A stretch of DNA of 12,784 bases. Origin: Micrococcaceae bacterium UBA6021. GTDB lineage: Bacteria > Actinomycetota > Actinomycetes > Actinomycetales > Micrococcaceae. The notes beneath the pieces are model-generated. The model had not been told where the DNA came from. It did not search any database and saw only the letters and a list, made by a program, of their open reading frames with translations. A program made the position numbers and the translations under genes. Positions 1 to 6,354 of the stretch are shown piece after piece. The stretch spans positions 23,469 to 36,252 of the forward strand of contig DIZT01000134.1 in the NCBI GenBank assembly GCA_002427975.1, read 5' to 3'. Every line of letters starts with the position of its first letter. The stretch's first letter is position 1.

Positions 1-16
1 TGTGTATAAGAGACAG
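1..16. other. Sequencing adapter remnant (Nextera/Tn5 mosaic end)
   Basis: The first 16 bases, TGTGTATAAGAGACAG, are identical to the 3' 16 bases of the 19-base Tn5 mosaic end used in Nextera libraries. They sit exactly at the start of the sequence and interrupt the reading frame that follows, so they are untrimmed adapter and not genomic DNA. Real sequence begins at about base 17. Confidence 0.95.
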
Positions 17-303
17 ACGTGGAACGGTGCGACCGTGAGCTCAAAGCAACAGGTCTCGACGTCGGTCACCTGCCCGATCTGGCAGACCCCGTGCTCATGG
101 CGGCCAGCGACCACCACATTCAGTTAACAGCGCAGGAACGGGCGGTGGCCGAGCTGGTAGCGGCCGGAGCCACCAACAAGGAGGCGGCCCGCGCTCTGTT
201 CGTAGCGGAGAAGACGGTGCAGTATCACCTGACGCGGGTCTACCGGAAGATGGGAGTCCGCTCCCGCAGCGAACTTGCGGCTGCGTTCCGGGCCACGGAC
301 TGA
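17..303 (+). CDS. LuxR-family transcriptional regulator, 3' part only
   Basis: This is the C-terminal end of a DNA-binding regulator; the gene is cut by the contig edge and its start is missing. The last 60 or so residues form a LuxR/GerE helix-turn-helix: LTAQERAVAELVAAGATN, then a recognition helix around VAEKTVQYHLTRVYRKMG and the closing RSRSELA. In this family the helix-turn-helix binds DNA as a dimer. The preceding RCDRELKATG resembles the linker that follows the long ATPase/TPR region in large LuxR (LAL-type) regulators, so the complete protein may be large; that is inference. A GTG at 19 is in frame but is unlikely to be the real start because the coding frame runs into the adapter. 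It is convergent with catC, about 50 bp apart. The target genes cannot be seen here. Confidence 0.85.
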
Positions 304-353
304 CCCGGGACACAGCTTGCCCTGAAGTAGGCCGGCGTAACTTGACCCGGCGT

Positions 354-632
354 TTACTTGACGTCGGACGGGTGCTTGGCGAGCGGCACCACCGAGATGT
401 CCATGAAAGGGAACAGCGGAAGGTTCTGCAGGATCTCATGGAGTTCGTCGTTCGAATCGACGTCGAAGATTGAGTAGTTGGCGTATTCCCCAACCACCCG
501 CCAGATTTCCGGCCACTTTCCTGAGTGCTGTAACGCCTGCGAGTAAGCCTTCTCCTTGGTCTTGATCTCCGCGGCTTCAGCGGCGGGGAGATCGGCGGGC
601 AGGTTGACGTCCATGTGGACAAGATATTTCAC
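354..632 (-). CDS. catC: Muconolactone delta-isomerase
   Basis: This cytoplasmic enzyme moves the double bond of muconolactone to give 3-oxoadipate enol-lactone, the third step of the catechol branch of the 3-oxoadipate pathway. The protein is 92 residues from a GTG start at 632, the usual size for CatC. It carries the family's typical blocks: KYLVHMDVNLP at the N-terminus, W-P-E-I-W-R-V-V-G-E-Y-A-N-Y-S in the middle and LPLFPFMDISV near the end, followed by KHPS. A longer in-frame ATG at 698 would overlap the end of catB and add 22 residues with no family similarity, so the GTG is preferred; a modest GAAAG lies a few bases upstream of it. It begins 25 bp after the catB stop on the same strand and is surely cotranscribed with it. 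Family members assemble as ring-shaped oligomers. The identification is firm. Confidence 0.95.
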   Translation of the reverse strand: MKYLVHMDVNLPADLPAAEAAEIKTKEKAYSQALQHSGKWPEIWRVVGEYANYSIFDVDSNDELHEILQNLPLFPFMDISVVPLAKHPSDVK

Positions 633-657
633 GGATGTACTTTCGGAAGGTGGGATG

Positions 658-1761
658 TTATCGGTCTGAGCGGTACAGGGAGAGCTTGTCTTCATCAACA
701 GCTGTGCCTACGCCCGGTCCCTCGGGAACACGGATGCGACCGCCGGTGATGGCCAGGGGCTCGGCCAGGAGGTCATCGGCCATGTCCAGGTAATTGGAGA
801 GCTCCGCCGCACGCTTGGCGGTATGGGCGAAGGCAGCGCCGAAGACCACCGAGGCGGCCGTGCCGACCTGAGTGTCGATCTGGTTGCCTATATAGACGTC
901 GATGCCCATACCCTCGGCCATGCCAACGATTTTGGCCGCCTCGGTAAAACCGGACCGTGCCGTCTTGACAGCCAGGAGGTTCGCGCCGCCGGTGAGGATT
1001 TCCCGTGCGGCCTCACCTAGATTGGCGGCAGACTCGTCCGCGGCGATGGGGATGGGGGAGTTCGCCACGAGGCGACGGCGTCCTAGGACTTCGCGGGCGT
1101 CGTCGGGCTCCTCCAGGAACTGCAGACCCAACTCCGCCGTGCGTCGCAAAACGTCGGCGGCCTCGTTGGCGGACCACCCGCGGTTGGCGTCCATGTAAAG
1201 CTCAGCGTCCTCGCCAAGGCCATTCCGCAAAACCCGGGCGGCCTCGATATCAAGGTGAAGGGGACGGCGCCCGGTCTTGAGCTTGAACGTATTGATGCCG
1301 TAGGTCTCGCGGAACTCCAGCGCCAGTGCCAGCAACTCCTGGGCAGGTTTGAAGCCGAGCATATGGGAAACCCGGAGCGAGTCGGAGTACCCGCCCAGCA
1401 GCTTTGTCACCGGCTGCCCCAGAGTCTTGCCAATGACGTCCCACAGGGCGATATCCACGGCCCCCTTGGCCGTCTGGTTGTGGACGGTTCGGTTCAGGAT
1501 TTCCTGGACTTTCTCTCGGTCAAAGATGTCGACCCCGATCAGCTGCGGGGCAAAAATGTCCTCTACCACCGCGACGATGGATTTCTGCGTCTCACCATAG
1601 GTGTAGGGGCGCGGCGGTGTGTCGGCGGTGCCCACCACCCCGTCGTCTGAGCGAAGCCTGATGAGCACATGGTCTGCCTCGTGCACGGATCCGGAGGCGA
1701 AGTGCAGGGGGTGGAGATAGGGGATCGAGTAGGGGATCGCCTCAATGGCTGCGATCTTCAT
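658..1761 (-). CDS. catB: Muconate cycloisomerase
   Basis: A 367-residue enolase-superfamily enzyme that lactonises cis,cis-muconate to muconolactone in the cytoplasm. All catalytic positions of the muconate lactonising group can be read: the K-x-K pair at K160/K162 (FKLKTG), metal ligands D191 (YMDANRGW), E217 (FLEEPD) and D242 (IAADES), and the second general base K266 (AVKTARSG). The N-terminal capping domain (about 1-125) includes the substrate-contacting stretch HFASGSVHEADHVLIRL. The length is normal for the family. The ATG start shares one base with the TGA of the upstream lysR gene (TGATG), which indicates translational coupling. The next gene, catC, performs the following step. Paralogous enzymes (chloromuconate cycloisomerase, N-succinylamino acid racemase) share the fold, but the adjacent catC and LysR genes make CatB the best assignment. 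Confidence 0.94.
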   Translation of the reverse strand: MKIAAIEAIPYSIPYLHPLHFASGSVHEADHVLIRLRSDDGVVGTADTPPRPYTYGETQKSIVAVVEDIFAPQLIGVDIFDREKVQEILNRTVHNQTAKGAVDIALWDVIGKTLGQPVTKLLGGYSDSLRVSHMLGFKPAQELLALALEFRETYGINTFKLKTGRRPLHLDIEAARVLRNGLGEDAELYMDANRGWSANEAADVLRRTAELGLQFLEEPDDAREVLGRRRLVANSPIPIAADESAANLGEAAREILTGGANLLAVKTARSGFTEAAKIVGMAEGMGIDVYIGNQIDTQVGTAASVVFGAAFAHTAKRAAELSNYLDMADDLLAEPLAITGGRIRVPEGPGVGTAVDEDKLSLYRSDR

Positions 1762-2702
1762 CAGTGGGTCAGCCTTTCATCAGTGGGAAACGGCACGGGG
1801 CCGGGGTGCGGGGGCAGGCGCCCGGGCTCTGCAGTCGCGGTATCAACGACTTCAAGGAAATTCTGCAGCAGGGCGGAGGGGTGCCCGCGCATCCAGGCAA
1901 CTGCGAGTTCCACCGCGGGGACGTTTTCAATCTCCCGGTAAACGACGCCTTCGAGTTGGATGGCCCGCACGCTGGACGGCATTACGGCCACGCCGCCCCC
2001 TGCGGCCACGAAAGCCAGCATCGTGGAGGTCTCTCCTACCACCTGGGCGATGCGTGGCCGGAAACCGGCCTGGCGGCACAGGTCTGACGTGGTGCGGTAG
2101 AGCACAGACTCGGGTGCATAGGCAATGAAGTCCTGGTCCTGCAGTTCGTGCATCGCCACGGTCCGGTCTACCGCGAGGGCGCTGAACGAGGGAAGCGCGA
2201 CGACGAGCGGCTCCCTGGCCACAATCCGGTAGTCGATGTCGGGGGAAGCGACGGGGGGGCGCAGTAACGCGGCGTCCAAAGTACCCTCCCGCAGCCCTGC
2301 TTCCATGGAAGGTGTGAGCATTTCGCCGTGCAGCGCAAGGGACAGCCCGGGCAGGACCTGCTTGGCAAGGCGGGCGATCTGCGGCATGACGCCGTAGGTT
2401 GCCGACCCTGAGAAGCCCACCCTCAGGACGCCGGTGGCGCCCTTGCCCACTTGAGAGACATCGGCCTGAAGTGTGGCTAACTCGTTGACGATCTGCCGAC
2501 CGCGATCCAGCAGGAGTTGGCCCGCCGCTGTGAGGTCCACCCTTCGCGTAGTGCGGTTGAGCAGGCGGACTCCCAAGTGCTCCTCCAACTGGCGGATCTG
2601 CTGCGACAGAGGTGGCTGAGCCATGTGCAGGCGCTTGGCCGCGCGGCCGAAGTGCCGCTCCTCGGCAACCGCGATGAAATAGTTCAACTGCCGAATGTCC
2701 AA
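1761..2702 (-). CDS. LysR-family regulator of the cat genes (CatR/BenM-like)
   Basis: A 313-residue LysR-type regulator. Residues 1-60 form the winged helix-turn-helix (MDIRQLNYFIAVAEERHFGRA, then the recognition helix around MAQPPLSQQIRQLEEHLG, then LLNRTTRRVDLTAAG). Residues from about 90 form the effector-binding domain, opening with GVLRVGFSGSATYG, a form common in regulators of aromatic degradation. I infer that muconate or a related acid is the effector. The start is TTG at 2702, giving the classic MDIRQL N-terminus; a purine-rich GGAAGGA lies about 11 bases upstream. The gene lies on the same strand as catB and overlaps it by one base; regulators of this class are often divergent from their targets. 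The arrangement implies that regulator and enzymes are made from one transcript, a possible autoregulatory loop. A promoter and a palindrome lie just upstream. Confidence 0.9.
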   Translation of the reverse strand: MDIRQLNYFIAVAEERHFGRAAKRLHMAQPPLSQQIRQLEEHLGVRLLNRTTRRVDLTAAGQLLLDRGRQIVNELATLQADVSQVGKGATGVLRVGFSGSATYGVMPQIARLAKQVLPGLSLALHGEMLTPSMEAGLREGTLDAALLRPPVASPDIDYRIVAREPLVVALPSFSALAVDRTVAMHELQDQDFIAYAPESVLYRTTSDLCRQAGFRPRIAQVVGETSTMLAFVAAGGGVAVMPSSVRAIQLEGVVYREIENVPAVELAVAWMRGHPSALLQNFLEVVDTATAEPGRLPPHPGPVPFPTDERLTH

Positions 2703-2753
2703 CGTGGTGCCGTCCTTCCGCCCGACTGGCCCAGCCGGTGCTGCCCTGGGCGC

Positions 2754-2774
2754 GTTATTGATTCAAAGAATAAC
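2754..2774. promoter_or_regulatory. Palindromic operator candidate in the lysR leader
   Basis: The sequence GTTATT-N9-AATAAC forms a 21-bp dyad; inside the spacer two further positions on each side also match, so 8 of 10 base pairs are symmetric. It lies 52 bp upstream of the lysR start and about 10 to 30 bp downstream of the predicted transcription start. It is AT-rich in a GC-rich context and contains T-N11-A spacing of the kind bound by LysR proteins. Binding there would fit autorepression. No other evidence supports the site. Confidence 0.5.
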
Positions 2775-2790
2775 CATAAAGAGCCCTACT

Positions 2791-2819
2791 AGTATATTCA
2801 GCAGGCGTAATAATGTCAG
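2791..2819 (-). promoter_or_regulatory. Promoter for the lysR-catB-catC operon
   Basis: On the minus strand CTGACA (2819-2814), a spacer of exactly 17 bases and TATACT (2796-2791) form a near-consensus housekeeping-sigma promoter, with the start expected near 2784. It begins only 18 bp after the stop codon of the transporter gene, so the regulator and cat genes need not depend on transporter transcription. The start is predicted, not measured. Confidence 0.72.
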
Positions 2820-2836
2820 GGCAGCGACCGGGCGGC

Positions 2837-4222
2837 CTAAGTGAGTTGCTCAGTAGGAACGCTGTCCTTTGCCCGCCCTTTGGCGATCTCTTCGACATTG
2901 TGTTCGGCTTCCTCCATCTTGCGTTGGCGAGGTACCAGGACTGTAACCGCGGCGCCGAAAAGTGCCACGGCCCCGTAAATGTAGAAGGCGGTGGACCCGC
3001 CGATGCCAGCGGCGGCCAGCCAGCCGCCAATGATCGGGCCCAGCACCCCGCCCAGCCGGCCCACGCTGGCGCACCATGCAACGCCCGCCGCCCGGGCATT
3101 GGTGGTGAAGTAGTTGGACTGGAACCCGTAAACCAGTACTTGGGTGCCCAGTGTTCCCACGCCCGCAAGGGCAATGAAGGCAAAAAGCAGCGGCAACGGA
3201 AAGCTAAAGGTCATGAGCCCCAAGGAAATGGTCGCCAGTACGAAGGTCGCGGCGATGACACGCTGGGGTCCATTCCTATCCGCCAGACGGGACGCGAGCA
3301 GCCCGCCCGCCACCGCGCCGAGGTTCAGCGCGAGCGGGAAGAACAGGGAGTACGTCCGACCGTAGCCATAGCCCTCCATGATTTTGGGCAACCACGTGTT
3401 AAGTCCGTAGGTCAGCAGAAGGCCTGAGAAGGACATCAGGCCAAGCAGAATGGAGGCTACGGCGAACTGGCGGGAAAAGACAGCTGCAAAGCCGGACTTC
3501 TGGGGCGCGGCACCGGCCTCCAGGATCACCCGCTCTTCGATGAGCGGGACGCCGGTGCGTTCGGCGGCCGCCATGGCCTCCTCTTCACGGCCCCGGGACA
3601 ACAGCCAGCGCGGCGATTCCGGGAGTTTGCGCCAGGCAAGAGGCAGGAGGATGACCAGTGGCAGGGAACCGATGATGAACAGCCCGCGCCAGCCGATGCT
3701 GTCGAGGAAGAGGATGCCCATGATTGATGCCAGGACGCCGCCTGCCGGGACCCCCGAGTACACAATTGCGTTGTAGAACTGCCGCCTCCCCGCGGGTGCG
3801 AATTCAGCCATGGTGGCGCCTGCGGTTGCGATAACCACTCCCAGGCCGAGACCGGTAATAAAGCGCAAGGCGCCGAAGGCAGGAACGGTGGTGGCAAACG
3901 CCGTGACGAACATGCCGACGGAGAACCAGGCGATGCCCAGGAGCATCAGCCGGCGTCGGCCGAAAAAGTCACCGATGGCGCCGCAGATCAGTGAGCCCAC
4001 TAGTACTCCGATGAGCGCCCAGGATCCCAGGAGGCCGGCGGTGACTGCATCAAATGCGCCGATCTGGCTCGGGTCCGCAAGCAGCCCCGGAAGGACGGTG
4101 CCGTAAATGACGAGGTCGTATCCGTCAAACAAGAGGGTCGTGCAGATGATGAAGGCGACCCAATTTGCCGTGCGCGCCTCCTTTTTTGGATTTTCGGCTA
4201 TAGCGGCATGCGGTTGTGTCAT
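2837..4222 (-). CDS. Aromatic acid/muconate transporter (MFS, AAHS family)
   Basis: A 461-residue major facilitator with about twelve membrane helices. Helix 1 carries the acidic motif of the aromatic acid:H+ symporter family (TLLFDGYDLVIYGTVLP). The loop between helices 2 and 3 has the MFS signature GAIGDFFGRRRLMLLG, and a related loop in the second half reads ASRLADRNGPQRV. In this family (BenK, PcaK, MucK, VanK) these acidic residues are needed for proton-coupled uptake across the inner membrane. The ATG at 4222 is preferred because an AGAGAGGA ribosome site lies about 10 bases upstream; an in-frame ATG at 4324 would add 34 arginine-rich residues unlike the family N-terminus. The gene lies upstream of lysR-catB-catC on the same strand, so benzoate, a related aromatic acid or muconate is the likely substrate. 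Which one cannot be told from sequence alone. Confidence 0.88.
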   Translation of the reverse strand: MTQPHAAIAENPKKEARTANWVAFIICTTLLFDGYDLVIYGTVLPGLLADPSQIGAFDAVTAGLLGSWALIGVLVGSLICGAIGDFFGRRRLMLLGIAWFSVGMFVTAFATTVPAFGALRFITGLGLGVVIATAGATMAEFAPAGRRQFYNAIVYSGVPAGGVLASIMGILFLDSIGWRGLFIIGSLPLVILLPLAWRKLPESPRWLLSRGREEEAMAAAERTGVPLIEERVILEAGAAPQKSGFAAVFSRQFAVASILLGLMSFSGLLLTYGLNTWLPKIMEGYGYGRTYSLFFPLALNLGAVAGGLLASRLADRNGPQRVIAATFVLATISLGLMTFSFPLPLLFAFIALAGVGTLGTQVLVYGFQSNYFTTNARAAGVAWCASVGRLGGVLGPIIGGWLAAAGIGGSTAFYIYGAVALFGAAVTVLVPRQRKMEEAEHNVEEIAKGRAKDSVPTEQLT

Positions 4223-4360
4223 GGTGCCAAGTCCTCTCTGCGCGAAGTGAAGGCGGAGCGGCGCAGCGAAGGATCCTCCGGGCCGTCTTCCGATTGCTTT
4301 CAGCCTGACAGGGCTGTGATGCAAGTCATATGAGGGAAATACCCGGCTTTTCGCCCGGGG

Positions 4361-4383
4361 GATATTTATATGCTGCAGATATC
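4361..4383. promoter_or_regulatory. Dyad overlapping the transporter promoter
   Basis: GATAT-N13-ATATC is a 23-bp dyad that covers the -10 box and part of the spacer of the transporter promoter. Its position would suit a regulator such as the neighbouring LysR protein. Arms are only 5 bp and AT-rich, so chance is possible. Confidence 0.3.
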
Positions 4384-4393
4384 AAAAAGTCAT
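4365..4393 (-). promoter_or_regulatory. Promoter candidate for the transporter gene
   Basis: Minus-strand ATGACT (4393-4388), a 17-base spacer and TATAAA (4370-4365) make a plausible promoter with a start near 4358 and a leader of about 135 nt before the ATG at 4222. The -10 hexamer is good and the -35 is weak. The leader also contains a short GC-rich hairpin (CCCGG arms near 4342-4359). Confidence 0.5.
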
Positions 4394-4506
4394 TTTGGGG
4401 ATGTTGGATCTATGCAGTCCGGCCCGTCTCAATCCATACGATCTGGATATGGGAAAGCGGGGCAGGAACGCTGGTCGTAATACGGACGCATGGATAGGCT
4501 GGCAAA

Positions 4507-5205
4507 ATGATCAAGCCCGCACGCCTTCACTCAGACCTGTCCCGCCTCGGCAGGGAGTCGGACATGTTCCTGGCCACCGTTGAGTCCCTTGTCGACGACG
4601 AGATGATCGCTCCCTCGCTGTGCCAGGGGTGGACGCGCGCCGATGTCATCGCCCACGTCGCCTCCAGCGGCCGCGCCTTGGTCAAGCTTATCGACTGGGC
4701 CACCTCCGGCGAGGAACGGCCCTTGTACGCCTCACGGGACGCCCGCTCCCAGGAGATCGCCGCCTTGGCCGCTCTGCCGCGGCAAGAGCTCCTCGGGGAA
4801 CTGCGAGAGTCGGCCCGGAACTTTGCCGAGCAGGCACAGCGGCTGGGCGGGGAGCTCGCGGCCCCTGAGGTGCAGCTTAACGGCAAGGCGCTCCCTGCCA
4901 CCTCCATCGTTGCGCTCCGGATTGCCGAGGTGGTGGTGCATCACCATGACCTCGACACTGCCTGGACCATCGAGGAGGCCGATCCGGATTCACTGCTGAA
5001 CGCCCTCGAAGCCGTGGTGCGTTCGCTCCGGGCCAAAGGGTCACCGGGAATGACGTTAGTGACCGAGGAGCGTGACGAGTGGGTGATCGGCGACGGCGGT
5101 CTCCGCGTTGTGTCGGACCGCGAGGGCCTGCTCCAGTGGCTGGCCCGCGGGGACGCCGAACATATTGACGTGGACGGCCCGGTGCCGGTGCTGCCATCCT
5201 GGTGA
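4507..5205 (+). CDS. Mycothiol-dependent maleylpyruvate isomerase family protein
   Basis: A 232-residue protein of the actinobacterial maleylpyruvate isomerase/DinB-like metalloenzyme family. The N-terminal four-helix domain (about 1-155) shows the family blocks PSLCQGWTRADVIAHVA and AEVVVHHHDLD. H50, E141 and H145 (E-x3-H) match the pattern of the three zinc ligands known in the Corynebacterium glutamicum maleylpyruvate isomerase. The remaining 75 residues form the smaller C-terminal domain usual for the family. The characterised enzyme uses mycothiol to isomerise maleylpyruvate to fumarylpyruvate in gentisate breakdown, but many relatives have unknown substrates, and no gentisate genes are in view, so the exact reaction is open. 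The ATG at 4507 has only a weak AGG ribosome site. It is divergent from the aromatic acid transporter and separated from it by about 280 bp holding the transporter promoter. Confidence 0.85.
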   Translation: MIKPARLHSDLSRLGRESDMFLATVESLVDDEMIAPSLCQGWTRADVIAHVASSGRALVKLIDWATSGEERPLYASRDARSQEIAALAALPRQELLGELRESARNFAEQAQRLGGELAAPEVQLNGKALPATSIVALRIAEVVVHHHDLDTAWTIEEADPDSLLNALEAVVRSLRAKGSPGMTLVTEERDEWVIGDGGLRVVSDREGLLQWLARGDAEHIDVDGPVPVLPSW

Positions 5206-5289
5206 GCGGACGTGCGCTGGGCACAAGGGATGACTGGAGCGGCCCGGGTGTCCTGATCCGATTCAACGTTGCCTGCCGCTGGCTGAAAA

Positions 5290-5414
5290 GGGTGTGCACA
5301 GTGTGCCACCCTGGGCTTCGTTCCGGAGCGTACTGGTTCCGGACCGGGCCGGATAGCCAATATTTCAGGGGTGCGGCGGGTACGCAAGGGCTCGAGCTAG
5401 GTTCGAGTCCCACC
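5290..5414 (+). repeat. tRNA-end-like repeat, copy A
   Basis: This 125-bp segment aligns over its full length with the last 127 bp of the window (copy B), with about one single-base gap. The best matching parts are CGGGCCGGAT, the eight bases GCAAGGGC and the terminal 15 bases GGTTCGAGTCCCACC, which are identical. That 15-base end is the T-loop and 3' T-stem of ordinary tRNAs, yet the 5' T-stem strand here (CTAGG) does not pair with it, so this is not a working tRNA. The segment starts with a dyad, GGGTG-T-GCACA-G-TGTGC-CACCC (5290-5311). It follows the isomerase gene and precedes a terminator. It may be a dispersed repeat, a relic attachment site or a small RNA; sequence alone does not decide. 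Confidence 0.6.
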
Positions 5415-5436
5415 TCGGGCTCGCGACTTCCCTATT

Positions 5437-5456
5437 CAGGGGCTTGAGAGCCTCTG
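5437..5456 (+). other. Hairpin downstream of repeat copy A
   Basis: CAGGGGCT-TGAG-AGCCTCTG forms an 8-bp stem (one G-T pair) with a four-base loop. It lacks a T-tract, so it is not a terminator by itself; the real terminator follows 22 bp later. Confidence 0.4.
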
Positions 5457-5478
5457 AGTGTGCACAAACCGTTCAACT

Positions 5479-5501
5479 ATGGGCCCGTGGGGCCCATTTT
5501 T
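5479..5501 (+). terminator. Rho-independent terminator
   Basis: ATGGGCCC-GTG-GGGCCCAT is a perfect 8-bp stem with a three-base loop, directly followed by a run of T residues ending at 5501. This is the strongest intrinsic terminator in the window. It is 65 bp beyond the end of repeat copy A and 274 bp beyond the isomerase gene, so it ends either that gene's transcript or a transcript starting within the repeat. Confidence 0.8.
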
Positions 5502-5894
5502 GTTGATGGCTGTTGCTGCCTCCTGGCCTTAGTTTTAATGCCGATAATTGCCCGTATGTCCCCCTGTAGGCTCCGGACTGCAAGGGTGCCGTGGGGAACG
5601 CTTGAGGCGTTACCCGAGCAGCAGGTTAGTGCTGTAAACGGGCTAGGTAGTCACGGGCCCAAAAGTTGGGTTCCAGCGCCAAAGTTCGCGGCTCGTCTCG
5701 GCTTTTCCGGCGGAATCTTCTACGACTCCATTGCCGAAAGGCCCCCGCCTTGCCAAATCTCTAGGCAGCATTACCTATGCCGCGGCCCCGAGCGCTTAGA
5801 CGATGGGCCGCCTTTCGTTCTGTTGCGGAAAGTCGCAATCCATCAGTCGGCCCGGCAGCTAGTCGGTTTCCGGTCCTGAGCAGTGGAGCAGTCC
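5502..5894. other. Stretch without a recognisable gene
   Basis: No supported coding region or RNA gene is seen. The plus-strand reading frame from 5460 to 5879 (139 codons) runs through the terminator hairpin, has no ribosome site and has a composition unlike a protein. One 7-bp inverted repeat, GCGGCCC (5782-5788) with GGGCCGC (5805-5811), is present with a 16-base loop; its meaning is unknown. Confidence 0.5.
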
Positions 5895-5910
5895 TCAGAG
5901 TATAGGTCTG

Positions 5911-6126
5911 TCATAACGCGGCCAGGTATAGCTCGTAGCCGTCAGGGATGTGGAATAGGCGGCGGCCGCCCAAGGCGCCCTGAACCCAAATGATGTCACC
6001 GTCTGCTGTCTGAGCGTCCACTTCGCCGGCATACTCTGTGTGTCCGCCGGAACCCAGCTGCACTTTGTCCCCAACTTCGACATCGTCCGAGTTGGAAGTC
6101 CCGACGCGTTTCGTTTTTGAAGTCAC
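5911..6126 (-). CDS. Small hypothetical protein (71 residues)
   Basis: The GTG start at 6126 has an excellent ribosome site, GGAGGA, about 6 bases upstream, which favours it over an in-frame start 12 codons earlier. The product is small, acidic in the middle and rich in Gly, Val and Asp, with the blocks VEVGDKVQLGSGGHTEYAGEV, IIWVQGALGGRRLFHIPDG and YELYLAAL. Alternating hydrophobic positions and turns suggest a small beta-barrel (SH3/KOW-like) fold, but this is inference. There is no signal peptide or membrane segment. It is divergent from the aminotransferase pseudogene and stands alone. No function is known to me. Confidence 0.65.
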   Translation of the reverse strand: MTSKTKRVGTSNSDDVEVGDKVQLGSGGHTEYAGEVDAQTADGDIIWVQGALGGRRLFHIPDGYELYLAAL

Positions 6127-6258
6127 AATTCTTCCTCCGAGTCTATTTAGCGGTGAAGTCAATGCACTGATCCAAATGGAAGGCGCGGGACCACATCAAT
6201 GGAGACGTTGACGAGGGAAATCGGCCGTTGTTGTGCAACCGTCCAGCCGAAGGGATGT

Positions 6259-6273
6259 ATACCTTTCAGGTAT
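6259..6273. promoter_or_regulatory. Palindrome upstream of the aminotransferase
   Basis: ATACCT-TTC-AGGTAT is a perfect 6-bp-arm inverted repeat located 82 bp before the aminotransferase ATG, in the divergent spacer shared with the small hypothetical gene. It could be an operator for a dimeric repressor. I could not place a convincing promoter beside it. Confidence 0.35.
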
Positions 6274-6354
6274 GCGTTACCCCTGCATTTGGTCTTAGAC
6301 AGCATGCGCTCCCGGTCCGACAATTGGAGGACGTCCCTGGTCGAAAGGAATCGT

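Noticed and set aside
304..353. Terminator between catC and the LuxR gene
   Set aside because: A GCCGG/CCGGC inverted repeat exists but has only 5-bp arms, an 11-base loop and no real T-tract.
4223..4324. Longer start for the transporter at 4324
   Set aside because: The added 34 residues are arginine-rich and unlike the family; the ATG at 4222 has a proper ribosome site.
4877..5413. Minus-strand reading frame beginning MGLEP
   Set aside because: It is the antisense of the tRNA-like end of repeat copy A and then of the isomerase gene; GGTGGGACTCGAACC always reads as (M/V)GLEP. Spurious.
5330..5420. Possible tRNA gene near copy A
   Set aside because: Only the 3' T-arm half is present; the 5' T-stem strand does not pair and no acceptor, D or anticodon arm could be built.
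5460..5879. 139-codon plus-strand reading frame
   Set aside because: Passes through an intrinsic terminator, has no ribosome site, and its composition is not protein-like.
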